Source: Chitinophaga pinensis
Lineage (GTDB): Bacteria; Bacteroidota; Bacteroidia; B-17B0; Aurantibacillaceae
Length of the DNA: 64,000 bases
Direction of reading: 5' to 3'
Assembly: GCA_945860225.1 (NCBI GenBank)
Contig: CAMAPT010000001.1
Location: forward strand, 79,078-143,077
The translations under genes and the position numbers were made by a program. The notes beneath the pieces were generated by a model that worked only from the letters and a program-made list of their open reading frames with translations, was not told the origin of the DNA and made no database searches. Below are positions 1 through 8,853 of the stretch, piece after piece; position 1 is the stretch's first letter; every line of letters begins with the position of its first letter.

Positions 1-731
1 AGCAATAACAAACAAATTAATCTAACGGATTTGGAAATATTTTTCATTAATAATATTCCAAACATAACAGGAATATACATCGCTAAAGCCGCCCCATAAG
101 CAGTATGATCGTTGTAAAAAGGGGACACAATCCAATCTGCAATTTTTTCATCAAAATCATATCCGGCATGTTTATAGGTTGTAATGATAGAAACTATTGC
201 TAAAGCAATTGCATAAAACAATAGATGGTATATGATAGTTTTTTTTTTCTTAAATAATTCAGTACAAATAAAATAACAAGACACTAGAAACCAAATTCGG
301 GATAAAATAAATTTGAGAGAGATAACTGGTAATTCACTTGTGAAAAAAGTAACTACCATCCATATTAGTTGAATAAAAATAATAATCGTTATAGGATGTT
401 TTAAGATGCGTTTATCTGTAATACCACCACTTAACTCATTGAGCAAATAAATAAGTGTAATACCTACCATTAAAGGTTCTGATGGTAAACTTAAATTAAG
501 TCCTTGACTATATCCTAATTCTTTTAACGTGATGGCTAATGGAGTAGAAAACACCATTAAATACATAATTTTTTCAATATCAAAAATTGCTAGTAATATA
601 ATTAAAATAGCAAATGGCAAGAGATTGAAGAGATAGAATATATCTTTTGCAAAAACCAAAAAATATGCGTTAATCAATATGTAACTAATCGTTACAAAAT
701 AAAACACATACGTATTTTTAAGCTTAATCAA
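1..731 (-). CDS. O-antigen ligase/polymerase-like membrane protein, 3' part cut by window edge
   Basis: The minus strand is open from a TTG at 731 to the left edge, giving 243 residues that lack the C-terminus. The translation is almost all hydrophobic segments, with short polar links such as FSTPLAITLKELGYSQGLNL and NDHTAYGAALAMYIP. This fits the O-antigen ligase (Wzy_C) family, which polymerises or ligates surface polysaccharide in the inner membrane; that assignment is from family memory. It begins 3 bases after the Wzz-like gene stop, so it is the third gene of a polysaccharide operon that continues leftward. TTG is chosen because no ATG lies near the operon junction; a GTG eight codons later is the alternative. 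A run of ten A occurs in the coding strand (239-248). Confidence 0.7.
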   Translation of the reverse strand, partial: MIKLKNTYVFYFVTISYILINAYFLVFAKDIFYLFNLLPFAILIILLAIFDIEKIMYLMVFSTPLAITLKELGYSQGLNLSLPSEPLMVGITLIYLLNELSGGITDKRILKHPITIIIFIQLIWMVVTFFTSELPVISLKFILSRIWFLVSCYFICTELFKKKKTIIYHLLFYAIALAIVSIITTYKHAGYDFDEKIADWIVSPFYNDHTAYGAALAMYIPVMFGILLMKNISKSVRLICLLL

Positions 732-734
732 AAT

Positions 735-1658
735 TTAATCTTTCTTTAGATTAAAAAATACAATAATAACGCTAGCTATTAATAATGAAGAAATGGTAAT
801 TATAGCTACAATTAAAGATCTAACAGGGTAACATTTACTATCCGGCAATGTTGGTTTAGATACCACATTGGTAAAACTGATTTTATTTTCATAGTCAAGC
901 ATATAGCCATCTATCTGATTCCTAAAATAATTATATGTTCCTATTTCACTTCCAATAACACTTCCTAATCGGTCTAATTCAGTTTTTTGAGTTTTTAACC
1001 CTTGGGCAATTTTCATATTGGATTCAGACAAGTTTGGATTTTTAATTAATTCTTTGGACAAATATTTTGCTTGTGCACCAACATCAATTAAATTAAAATT
1101 AGATCTAATTGTATCTATCATCCCTTTTAGTGAATCTACTTTCAAAGAAGCTCTTTTCAATTCATTTTGATTATTCAAAATATATTCTTTCAATCTTTCC
1201 TTTTTAACAGACATGATTAAATGATTGGTCTCATCGATAAGCGCTTGAACGATTTTTTTTGCCATTATAGGGTCTTGATCTTTAACTGAAATTTCGATAG
1301 ACTCATATAATGTAGAATTAATAGAAACCAATTCCTTAAACTTCAGATTAAAATACGTGTGATACTTGTCGGACAAAGTATCGATATCATAATGATTGTA
1401 TAAATCAAATTTTCTTGCAACAGCATTTTTAACCTCCTCACTATTAAACCATTGCAATAATTGTTCAGTATTCGATTCTTCAGAATTAGGACTTAAGTTA
1501 ACGGGATAAACAATGGCATATGATTTATAAAGTGGTTTTATAACCATCGGCGAAGAAATAATAAATCCAACGATTATTGAAAAAATGGCTACAAATCCCA
1601 ACTTTTTCCATTGTAACACCAATAAACTAATAATTTCTGTTGTTTTATAATTTTTCAT
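735..1658 (-). CDS. Wzz-like polysaccharide chain-length/co-polymerase protein (copy 2)
   Basis: This 307-residue protein has the Wzz (chain length determinant) layout: an N-terminal membrane helix at about residues 19-38, a long periplasmic region rich in helices that is likely coiled coil (about 135-235), and a C-terminal membrane helix at about 280-303. A proline-rich stretch just before the second helix (PTLPDSKCYPVR) matches the family pattern. Such proteins set polysaccharide length together with a Wzy polymerase. The gene starts 8 bases after the stop of its paralogue at 1666-2694 and ends 3 bases before the O-antigen ligase-like gene, so the three are very likely cotranscribed. It shares the 'NSEE/NSSE' plus 'YDIDTLS/WDIEKNT' block with the upstream copy. 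Confidence 0.75.
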   Translation of the reverse strand: MKNYKTTEIISLLVLQWKKLGFVAIFSIIVGFIISSPMVIKPLYKSYAIVYPVNLSPNSEESNTEQLLQWFNSEEVKNAVARKFDLYNHYDIDTLSDKYHTYFNLKFKELVSINSTLYESIEISVKDQDPIMAKKIVQALIDETNHLIMSVKKERLKEYILNNQNELKRASLKVDSLKGMIDTIRSNFNLIDVGAQAKYLSKELIKNPNLSESNMKIAQGLKTQKTELDRLGSVIGSEIGTYNYFRNQIDGYMLDYENKISFTNVVSKPTLPDSKCYPVRSLIVAIITISSLLIASVIIVFFNLKKD

Positions 1659-1665
1659 TTGTTAT

Positions 1666-2694
1666 TTAAGATTTTAAATAAGAAGTGTAAGTAAGTTTAA
1701 ATTTTAAGAATTTATCTTTGAACAATAGGTAACAGAAAGATAAAATAAATGCCGAAGATGATGAAAATAAAACAATTAACCACCTTATTGGTCTTTCTTT
1801 TTTTTCACTCGGGTAAGGCTTTTCAATAATAAATTTTGAAGACAATGGTTTTTGATAATTGACTAATGCCTCATCGTATTTATTTTTAATAATAGGGTAT
1901 TTTAATCTGTATTTTTTTAAGTTAGAATATATATTATCGAAAGAAGTTCCATATTTTCTAAGAATTTCCAATTTTTCCTGAAGTTTTTTTTGAGCAACCT
2001 CATTACCCTTCTCAATAGCTTTAGCCATACTTTTAGTGTAAGCCTTAATTTCTTCTTTATTATCTAAAACTCCTAAATTTTTAATAACTTGTAAACTATC
2101 TTCTAGCTGCCTAATTCTTATGATCGTATTATCAAACTCTTGTTTTGTAATATCGAGTGCCTGCTTGGCTACTTCTCTTGTCATTCTAAATTTTACAGAA
2201 TCGGCTAATTCTAAAATTGAATTAGCTATTTTAGATGATCGACTGGCTACATAATCGTAAACATCAATTTTAATTGAAGAAAATTCAGTGCGTTTTATTA
2301 GCACCATATCGTTCCATTTTAATTTTAAATAATACTGAGAAAAATTGGTGTTTTTTTCTATATCCCAATAAAGCCACAAATTATACTGATCGGCAATTTG
2401 ATTTCTAATTTCACTTGAATTCAATATTTGCAATAATTTTTCTGAGTCATCTTCATCCCCTATTTCCATATAATCCTCCTGCGAACCTTGATTTTGTTCT
2501 ATAAGTAACTTAGAAACTGAAAATGTTCGTGAAGGAAAAATAACTGCTGTAGATTTATATTGAGGCGAAATAAAAAAAGAAACACCTAACGAAACAACCG
2601 CTGATATCAGAGTGATAACAGATATTTTTTTTCTCCATACATATAATTTAGCAAGAAGCCCTATTGATTGCTCATTAAAATTGGATTGCCCCAT
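1666..2694 (-). CDS. Wzz-like polysaccharide chain-length/co-polymerase protein (copy 1)
   Basis: A 342-residue paralogue of the next gene. It has a membrane helix at about residues 24-45, a large periplasmic domain with helical segments (about 165-260), the proline-containing motif EKPYPSEKKERPIRWLI, and a final membrane helix at about 305-327. It is the first gene of the apparent three-gene operon (Wzz, Wzz, O-antigen ligase-like). Copy 1 carries an acidic insertion (about residues 66-84, QGSQEDYMEIGDEDDSEK) that copy 2 has only in shorter form. The family assignment rests on topology and the pre-helix motif. There is no cytoplasmic tyrosine kinase domain, so this is not a Wzc-type fusion. 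Confidence 0.75.
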   Translation of the reverse strand: MGQSNFNEQSIGLLAKLYVWRKKISVITLISAVVSLGVSFFISPQYKSTAVIFPSRTFSVSKLLIEQNQGSQEDYMEIGDEDDSEKLLQILNSSEIRNQIADQYNLWLYWDIEKNTNFSQYYLKLKWNDMVLIKRTEFSSIKIDVYDYVASRSSKIANSILELADSVKFRMTREVAKQALDITKQEFDNTIIRIRQLEDSLQVIKNLGVLDNKEEIKAYTKSMAKAIEKGNEVAQKKLQEKLEILRKYGTSFDNIYSNLKKYRLKYPIIKNKYDEALVNYQKPLSSKFIIEKPYPSEKKERPIRWLIVLFSSSSAFILSFCYLLFKDKFLKFKLTYTSYLKS

Positions 2695-2908
2695 AAATTA
2701 ACCTTATATCTATATATGTTTTTTTAAGTAAAAGATTAAATTTTAAACTTTTAAGACTTCAAAAATATAAATATAATATTAAAAATTATATGACATTACA
2801 AATTGTGTTTTTAATCACATTAAGTTAATATTTGAATCACAAAGTTGATATGAAAATAAATATCAGGAAACATATAAAATAAGCTTACCAATATAATAAT
2901 AACTTATT

Positions 2909-3079
2909 TTATTCGAAAGGGATGTTTAATTTAATACTTGCATAATCTTTCTGAAAATTACTAGTTTTTGAATAATCTATTGTTGCATTAAATAGAGAGG
3001 TTTTGGCTTTTAATGATTTGAGCCCTATTACTTTTGACAAAAGAAATTCAAATATAACTATTCCAGAAAACCATTTTTT
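2909..3079 (-). pseudogene. 56-codon open remnant, possible 3' end of a lost gene
   Basis: In the gap after the 3058-3399 gene, the minus strand stays open for 56 codons without a start codon, ending in a stop at 2909. The translation looks protein-like (LFNATIDYSKTSNFQKDYAS then IKLNIPFE at its end). It overlaps the last seven codons of the neighbouring gene in another frame and begins at an A8 run. It may be the tail of a decayed gene or chance in AT-rich DNA. The rest of the gap (2695-2908) shows nothing beyond very AT-rich sequence that should hold the promoter of the Wzz operon. Confidence 0.25.
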
Positions 3080-3399
3080 TTAAAGTATTCAATTATAGCA
3101 TCAGACATTAATTTGTTTTGCTGTTTTCCATCAAGAAAAGGAAGTATTTCTTTTAATTCCCAGTGAGGCCAATCATCATTATCTCTTCCTTTGTATTCGT
3201 AAAAACCATACGGTTGCAAAACGGTACATACACCAATATGCATCACATCCAGTTTTTCATCTTTTTTATATTTCCTGTATGATTTATCTAATTCCTGCAA
3301 TCCTATCATAAACAAAATAGCGTCGTGATCCATTTCAGATCCAAAACGTTCTTTAAATTTATCTTGTAATTGTTGCCATTCAGATATGTTTTTCATCAT
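3058..3399 (-). CDS. conserved hypothetical protein encoded after engB
   Basis: The protein has about 113 residues from the ATG pair at 3399/3396. A longer reading from 3456 would lie deep inside engB, so the start giving MMKNISEWQQLQDKFKERFG is preferred; it leaves an overlap of 17-20 bases with the engB 3' end. The protein is soluble, charged and mostly helical, with no signal peptide. Visible features are an acidic and aromatic segment (YKGRDNDDWPHWE, about residues 75-87) and a C-terminal KLMSDAIIEYFKKNGFLE. I do not recognise a named domain and assign no function. The overlap suggests translational coupling with engB. Confidence 0.6.
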   Translation of the reverse strand: MMKNISEWQQLQDKFKERFGSEMDHDAILFMIGLQELDKSYRKYKKDEKLDVMHIGVCTVLQPYGFYEYKGRDNDDWPHWELKEILPFLDGKQQNKLMSDAIIEYFKKNGFLE

Positions 3400-4027
3400 C
3401 TTCAGTTGGTTTAGTTCCTTTGGGAGGCGGAATAAAATATTGCATATTTTCTTCAATATAATCTAAAATAGCTGCTTTTCCTTGTCGTTTTTCTGCGCTG
3501 GTTTCAAAAAGTTGAGGCAGTTCTCCCCAATAATCCATTAAGCGTTTTTTGTATTTAGCAAAATTACTTGCCCATTGATTTTTTCCTAGTTTATCGATTT
3601 TTGTAAAAGCTAAACAAAACGGAATTTCATGTTGCGTGCACCAATCCATAAATTCCCCATCAATGGGTTGTAATTCTAATCGACTATCAATTAAAATAAT
3701 AACGCAAATTAAATTTTTACGTTTGGTAATGTAGTTACTAATGAGGGCTTCAAATTTTTCTAAATTAGTTTTACTAGTTTTTGCATAACCATATCCTGGT
3801 AAATCTACTAAGTACCATTGTTCATTAATAATAAAATGATTGATTAACTGAGTTTTACCTGGCTTTGAAGATGTTTTTGCCAAATCCTTTTGGTTACATA
3901 ACATATTAATCAATGAAGATTTGCCTACATTACTTCTTCCAATAAAAGCAAATTCAGGCTTATCGGGCGGAGGACATCCTTTATTATCCGAACTACTTTT
4001 GTAAAAATGGGCACTTTTTATTTCCAA
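3380..4027 (-). CDS. engB: ribosome biogenesis GTP-binding protein EngB/YsxC
   Basis: A 215-residue GTPase of the TRAFAC class that acts in large ribosomal subunit assembly. All G motifs are visible: G1 GRSNVGKSS at residues 30-38, the switch region with SKPGKTQ at 54-60, G3 DLPGYG at 75-80, G4 TKID at 142-145, and a G5-like ETSAEKRQGK near 175-184. The length matches the family (about 200-210), with a short charged tail (KPTEDDEKHI). The next gene overlaps its 3' end. Confidence 0.95.
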   Translation of the reverse strand: MEIKSAHFYKSSSDNKGCPPPDKPEFAFIGRSNVGKSSLINMLCNQKDLAKTSSKPGKTQLINHFIINEQWYLVDLPGYGYAKTSKTNLEKFEALISNYITKRKNLICVIILIDSRLELQPIDGEFMDWCTQHEIPFCLAFTKIDKLGKNQWASNFAKYKKRLMDYWGELPQLFETSAEKRQGKAAILDYIEENMQYFIPPPKGTKPTEDDEKHI

Positions 4028-4098
4028 AACTTATTGTTTTAAATATGATTATTGAATAATTGTATACTGATTTCAAAAAACAGGTTATACCGAATCTT

Positions 4099-5040
4099 TT
4101 AAACTCTCTCTTTTAACTCCTTAATATAAGTCTCAATATGTCTGTCTGACTTACTTTTATAAATATCTTTAATTGTTACAAGTATTCCTGTTTCTTCTAC
4201 ACCTCCGAAAGTTGGATTAATAGCTGTACCAAAAGAAAGCATTGTACTTGATAAGTTACTGTAAGCATTAACTAATGGGGGAATATTTTCGCCCAAGGCT
4301 CTTACATGTTTATTTAATATCGTATGTCCGGTCTTATAATCTTTATCTTTTATTTCAGCTAAAAAATCAGTAACGTCTGTTTTAATTTCTATACTATGTA
4401 TAGGGCTTACTAATTTTTCAGGATCTGGAAAATAATAATTTAAAAAAGATAAAATATAATCACGGGCTTGAACATTAAAGTCTGTATACATGGTCACCTT
4501 ACCGTAATAATACTTCATATCAGGATTATCTACTACGATAGCACCTAATCCATCCCATAAATTATCCAAACTAAACAAACCTTTTCTGAACTGCTCAGAC
4601 GGCTGATAAAGCGGCTGAATAAATGAGCGCCCTAACTCTATCGTATATGGTAAATAATCTTTATAAAAATCAATAGAAAACTCAAATAACTCTGTGGTTG
4701 CTAATAATACTTTACCATTTTTATATTCAGCATCTCTGCATAATATAAAGCGATAAGCACCAACAATCTCCTGATCTTCAGGATTCCAAACCAATAATTG
4801 TTGGTAGGGATGTTCACTTGTGTCAAATTCGTCAATATCACAAGCTAAACCCGTTCCACCTCCGGCATGCCGAAAAGTGACTTCTCGAAGCCTGCCAATT
4901 TCTCTCATCGTATTTGGAGAATTGTGATGAGTGATAATGTAAATCTCATTATCTCCATTGTTTGTTTTACGTATGTAGCGATCTTTAGTTAACTCGCTTA
5001 ACAATGCTTCGCGAGGTATTTTTCCAATGATGTCTTGCAT
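4099..5040 (-). CDS. GlsB-like GNAT N-acyltransferase (amino-acid lipid synthesis)
   Basis: This 313-residue protein matches the Bacteroidota 'hemolysin-like' GNAT acyltransferases, of which GlsB of Bacteroides makes N-acyl-glycine, the first step to glycine lipids. Characteristic segments are MREIGRLREVTFRHAGGGTG (about residues 45-64), VWNPEDQEIVGAYRF (about 84-98), ELGRSFIQPLYQ (about 135-146) and SLDNLWDGLGA (about 157-167). The substrate amino acid cannot be read from the sequence. The partner O-acyltransferase (GlsA), often adjacent in other Bacteroidota, is not in this window. The gene is monocistronic and divergent from the symporter gene across a 150-base AT-rich gap. Confidence 0.75.
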   Translation of the reverse strand: MQDIIGKIPREALLSELTKDRYIRKTNNGDNEIYIITHHNSPNTMREIGRLREVTFRHAGGGTGLACDIDEFDTSEHPYQQLLVWNPEDQEIVGAYRFILCRDAEYKNGKVLLATTELFEFSIDFYKDYLPYTIELGRSFIQPLYQPSEQFRKGLFSLDNLWDGLGAIVVDNPDMKYYYGKVTMYTDFNVQARDYILSFLNYYFPDPEKLVSPIHSIEIKTDVTDFLAEIKDKDYKTGHTILNKHVRALGENIPPLVNAYSNLSSTMLSFGTAINPTFGGVEETGILVTIKDIYKSKSDRHIETYIKELKERV

Positions 5041-5190
5041 AACAAATATTAAGGCTACAAGGTAACAAAAAAGCTTATCTCTATGGATAAATAAGATATG
5101 ATCAAATCTAAAAGATATTAACGCTTAGCTATTTAAAATATGATTTTTTTAGCAACTATTTAACAATTAATTCATTTTACTTTTAGACTT

Positions 5191-6696
5191 ATGTCACCGT
5201 TACTTATTATATCTTGCATAGGTTTGTATTTTGGGGGATTACTCCTCATCGCTTATTTAACCTCTAAAAATTCAACCGCAGAAAGTTATTTCTCAGGTAA
5301 TCATTCATCTCCTTGGTATGCGGTTGCATTCGGTATGATTGGAGATTCCTTAAGCGGCGTAACGTACATTTCTGTTCCCGGAAAAGTTGGAAGTGCCAAT
5401 TTTTCGTATTTACAATTGGTATTAGGTTATTTTGTAGGATATTTTATCATATCCAAAGTATTATTACCCATCTATTATAAAATGAATTTGATTTCCATTT
5501 ATACCTACTTAGAAACACGATTTGGAAAAAAAACTCAAAAAACAGGAGCTTTCTTTTTCATTTTATCTCGTATTTTGGGTGCCTCCGGAAGATTATATTT
5601 GGCAGCTGGAGTGATTCAATTTTTTGTTTTTGATCAAATAAGATCTGTTCACATTCCTTTTTGGTTAAGCGTTTCTATTATTTTGATCTTAATGCTATTA
5701 TATACCTACAAAGGAGGAATTAAAACTTTAGTTTGGACGGATACCTTTCAGTCAATGTTTTTAGTGCTCGGTGTTATTGTTTCTATTGCTATTATTATCG
5801 ATAAAATGGATATTGGGTTTGGGCAAGCCGTATCTAATATTGCAAATTCTGCGTATTCTAAAACATTTTTTTGGGATTGGCATAAATCCAATTTTTTCAT
5901 CAAAGAATTTATTGGCGGAATTTTCATAGCTGTTGCTATGACAGGCCTAGATCAAAACATGATGCAAAAAAACTTGAGCTGTAAATCATTAGGAGAGGCT
6001 CAAAAAAACATTTTTTGGTTTAGTATAGTGATGGTAGTAGTCAATATTTTCTTTTTATCACTTGGGGTCTTATTATATCAATATTACGCTCATTCATTGA
6101 TTGATTTGCCTATAAACACAGAAACTAGCAAGGTGCTAACAGATAAAGTATTTCCTAATCTGGCATTAAATCACCTAGGAATGTTTGCCGGACTCATTTT
6201 TATTATAGGCCTAACGGCGGCCACTTTCAGCAGTGCTGATAGTGTACTAACGACACTCACAACTTCAACCTATGTGGATATTCTAGAATACGATAAAAAT
6301 TCTACTATGAGTGAGTCTGAAAAATCAAAACGAAGAACATATATTCACATAGGATTTGCCATTATATTATGGTTGGTCATTATTATATTCGATATTTTAA
6401 ATCAAAGAGCAATCATTGATACCATTTTATTACTAGCTGGTTATACTTATGGTCCATTATTGGGACTTTTTATTATAGGCTTATTTACAACACTTACTCT
6501 TAAAGACCAACTTGTGCCTATTATTTGTGTAATTGCTCCTATATTTACATACATACTTGCAAATTATATTATAAAACCAATGACTCATTACGAAATTGGG
6601 AATGAATTAATTATTATAAATGCAGGAATTACCATATTGGGTTTACTAGTTGTCAAAAAATCAACTTCACCCTTATCTAGCGAAAACATTTTGTAA
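5191..6696 (+). CDS. sodium:solute symporter (SSS/SLC5 family)
   Basis: A 501-residue integral membrane protein with about 13-14 hydrophobic helices. Family signatures are the N-terminal YFSGNHSSPWYAVAFGMIGD (about residues 31-50), the 'ASGRLYLAAGV' helix (about 131-141) and the 'AATFSSADSVLTTLTTSTYVD' block (about 344-364), where Ser/Thr residues form the conserved Na2 site in SLC5 transporters. It imports a small solute with sodium across the inner membrane; the substrate is unknown. A TACTTTTA box about 10 bases before the ATG resembles the Bacteroidota -7 element. The 6749 gene follows in the same direction after about 50 bases. Confidence 0.85.
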   Translation: MSPLLIISCIGLYFGGLLLIAYLTSKNSTAESYFSGNHSSPWYAVAFGMIGDSLSGVTYISVPGKVGSANFSYLQLVLGYFVGYFIISKVLLPIYYKMNLISIYTYLETRFGKKTQKTGAFFFILSRILGASGRLYLAAGVIQFFVFDQIRSVHIPFWLSVSIILILMLLYTYKGGIKTLVWTDTFQSMFLVLGVIVSIAIIIDKMDIGFGQAVSNIANSAYSKTFFWDWHKSNFFIKEFIGGIFIAVAMTGLDQNMMQKNLSCKSLGEAQKNIFWFSIVMVVVNIFFLSLGVLLYQYYAHSLIDLPINTETSKVLTDKVFPNLALNHLGMFAGLIFIIGLTAATFSSADSVLTTLTTSTYVDILEYDKNSTMSESEKSKRRTYIHIGFAIILWLVIIIFDILNQRAIIDTILLLAGYTYGPLLGLFIIGLFTTLTLKDQLVPIICVIAPIFTYILANYIIKPMTHYEIGNELIIINAGITILGLLVVKKSTSPLSSENIL

Positions 6697-6748
6697 AATT
6701 GTCTTAATTTTTTCATTATAATAAAAACTGCTTTAGCCTTTATTCCTT

Positions 6749-7282
6749 ATGAGTAAAAAAATCATCCTCTTGATGTGTATATTAGCTTCAATAATTCTTC
6801 CTGCCCAAGAAGACGAAGAACTTGATGCAGAATATAAAGAGGAAAAAAAAGAGGAAAAAATATCTCCTCATAAAAATCCTGCAACATTTGAAGGCACTAT
6901 TGATGTAATTGAAGAAGGTAATATCATTATTATTTATGGTAACGAAGAAGAATTATCTCGAATGAAGAGACTAAACAATCAAACCGAAGTTAAAGGTTCA
7001 GGGGTTAATTTTTTCGTATTACAAGATAATTTGAATTCGCAAGCTATTATTTACAACCATCTATGTAAGGAAGTTGCTAGCTTAAAGCTTTCTGAAGAGA
7101 AAGATCCAATTACTCATGAAAGAGTTGAAAATGTAGACCCTTTCTATTGGGAAGGAACAGATATTCTTTATAATCAATATGATTTTAGGGTCATCAACCA
7201 TGCCCAAAAAACGATTAAATATTACAATCAACAAGCTAAATATTTATACACCAACGTGCTATTATCAGAGGATATGGAATAA
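6749..7282 (+). CDS. hypothetical exported acidic protein
   Basis: This 177-residue protein has a signal peptide at residues 1-20 (MSKKIILLMCILASIILPAQ, with cleavage likely after the Ala of PAQ). A highly charged Glu/Lys linker follows (about residues 21-42), then a mixed alpha/beta region with no motif I recognise. The only cysteines are C9 in the signal peptide and one in NHLCKEV, so no disulfide is expected. It follows the symporter by 52 bases on the same strand and may be cotranscribed with it. It is convergent with the methyltransferase gene at 7314. I assign no function. Confidence 0.6.
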   Translation: MSKKIILLMCILASIILPAQEDEELDAEYKEEKKEEKISPHKNPATFEGTIDVIEEGNIIIIYGNEEELSRMKRLNNQTEVKGSGVNFFVLQDNLNSQAIIYNHLCKEVASLKLSEEKDPITHERVENVDPFYWEGTDILYNQYDFRVINHAQKTIKYYNQQAKYLYTNVLLSEDME

Positions 7283-7313
7283 ATGTTTATATCACTTTTC
7301 CAAATTCATTAGG

Positions 7314-8081
7314 TCATATTTTTTCAATTTCAACCGTACAAAATAATCCTAATTGTCTACTAAATGGTTTGCAAAACATCTCTAAGGTTTTAACAATAGG
7401 ATACATAAAATATGGTAATAATGCGCTTCGTGATACTCCCCCGCTAAAAATATAACTAAAAGGAGAATGATAGATAATACGTTTAATTTTCAGGTTTGGA
7501 TAATCATTATTAAATAATTGCAAATCCCTCTCAAAATAAATATACGGCAACGCCTGATTAGAGTTACTTAAAGGATTACCTGGTTTAATTTCTCTTGGTC
7601 CTTTTTCATCAAATGGTTCATGATGGAATCGTTTGTAAATAAATCTTGCGAACAAAGAATTAGCAGGCTCAATCATAATGATCTTTCCTCCTTTCATCAA
7701 AGTGCGTTCAGCTTCTTTTAAAAATAAATAAGGCCTAGGAATATGATGAAATACATTCAACATCATAATACAACCCAATTCATTGTCATTATAAGGTAAA
7801 TGCTCTGCGCTAAATACTTTATCAACTAAAGGCAATTCTAAAATATCAGAAGTAATAACTTGCGGAAATTCATCTTTTAAAAAGCCACCGCCCGAGCCAA
7901 TTTCCAAATAACCTCCCCGCCCCACTTCCCGACACTTATTAATAAAAATTTCATACCAATCCTGATATAACTTTTTTAAAAAAGGTTTTTGTAAAATAAT
8001 TTCTCTATGAGCTAAAGTAGCCCTTGGATCATCTAAATTAAACGGTATGGTATATTTTTTAAACACGACTTTTACTTGCAA
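7314..8081 (-). CDS. class I SAM-dependent methyltransferase
   Basis: A 255-residue protein with a Rossmann methyltransferase core. Motif I is YLEIGSGGGFL (residues 58-68), motif II-like acidic residues lie in SDILELPLVDKVFSAEHLPY, motif III is the MLNVFHHIPRPYLFLKE segment, and KGGKIIMIEP follows. This is the Methyltransf_11 pattern; the substrate is unknown. It overlaps the end of the FkbM gene by 23 bases, so the two are translationally coupled. Its place beside a GT-C-like gene and two other methyltransferases suggests modification of a surface glycan or lipid (inference). Confidence 0.75.
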   Translation of the reverse strand: MQVKVVFKKYTIPFNLDDPRATLAHREIILQKPFLKKLYQDWYEIFINKCREVGRGGYLEIGSGGGFLKDEFPQVITSDILELPLVDKVFSAEHLPYNDNELGCIMMLNVFHHIPRPYLFLKEAERTLMKGGKIIMIEPANSLFARFIYKRFHHEPFDEKGPREIKPGNPLSNSNQALPYIYFERDLQLFNNDYPNLKIKRIIYHSPFSYIFSGGVSRSALLPYFMYPIVKTLEMFCKPFSRQLGLFCTVEIEKI

Positions 8082-8814
8082 AAATATTCATATAAGTTGT
8101 TTCAGGTAAATCTAAAAATGTGATTACCTTATCCTCCGACAATTCTATTAATTGTTGGTTTTCAATTAAGTAAACATAAAAATTATATTGTCTCAAAAAA
8201 CGGTAATATTCTAAAACACTGGTTCCTGCTTTTCGCATACCAAATGGCCAAAATTCAGATAACATTTTTATATCAGATTTTAAAAGAGTTTTCTCCATTC
8301 CTTTAACGGCACTCATTTCAAACCCCTGTATATCCATTTTGATAAAATTCATCTCAGAGTCTTGTGAATTTAAGCTCAAATAATCATCTATTGATATAGC
8401 ATCAATATCAATTTCCTGATCATACTCATCTGGTTTATACGTTCGATGATCAACATTTAATTGCTTAGAAGTATATATTTTTATTTTTTGAGTTTTATCT
8501 GCAACAGCCTTTTGATTAATTGAAACGTTTAATAAATTTTCACAACGTTTTTTTAAATGCCCAAAATTAATTCCGTCAGGCTCAAAACAATGTACTTTAC
8601 CTTTTGTACCAACCAAGGTTGATAATATTTCGGCATAAAAACCAATATTAGCACCAATATCCAAAACCTTATCGCCACTTTGAATATATTTTTTCATCAA
8701 AGAAATTTCGAAAGCATCTTGCTTTTCCTTAAATGATTTATATGTTACCTTGTAAATAGGAAAACAATTTTTATATAAAAAATTCCCAAGTGCTATGCTA
8801 AAAGATGATGCCAT
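8059..8814 (-). CDS. FkbM family methyltransferase
   Basis: A 251-residue methyltransferase with motif I VLDIGANIGFYAEIL (residues 50-64) and the acidic FEPD end of beta-2 (about residues 77-80). The FkbM signature 'FIKMDIQGFEMSAVKGMEKTL' lies at about 157-177. FkbM proteins O-methylate sugars and polyketides, and many sit in polysaccharide clusters. The gene lies 39 bases after the start side of the membrane glycosyltransferase gene in the same direction and overlaps the following methyltransferase, so a GT, FkbM, methyltransferase operon reading right to left is likely. Confidence 0.8.
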   Translation of the reverse strand: MASSFSIALGNFLYKNCFPIYKVTYKSFKEKQDAFEISLMKKYIQSGDKVLDIGANIGFYAEILSTLVGTKGKVHCFEPDGINFGHLKKRCENLLNVSINQKAVADKTQKIKIYTSKQLNVDHRTYKPDEYDQEIDIDAISIDDYLSLNSQDSEMNFIKMDIQGFEMSAVKGMEKTLLKSDIKMLSEFWPFGMRKAGTSVLEYYRFLRQYNFYVYLIENQQLIELSEDKVITFLDLPETTYMNIFASKSRV

Positions 8815-8853
8815 TTTGTTTAAAAAAATTAACTTAAGCTAAAATATTGCTTT

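Noticed and set aside
3058-3456. Longer start at 3456 for the gene after engB
   Set aside because: It would place 57 bases more inside engB; the ATG pair at 3396-3399 fits a short translational overlap and gives a natural N-terminus.
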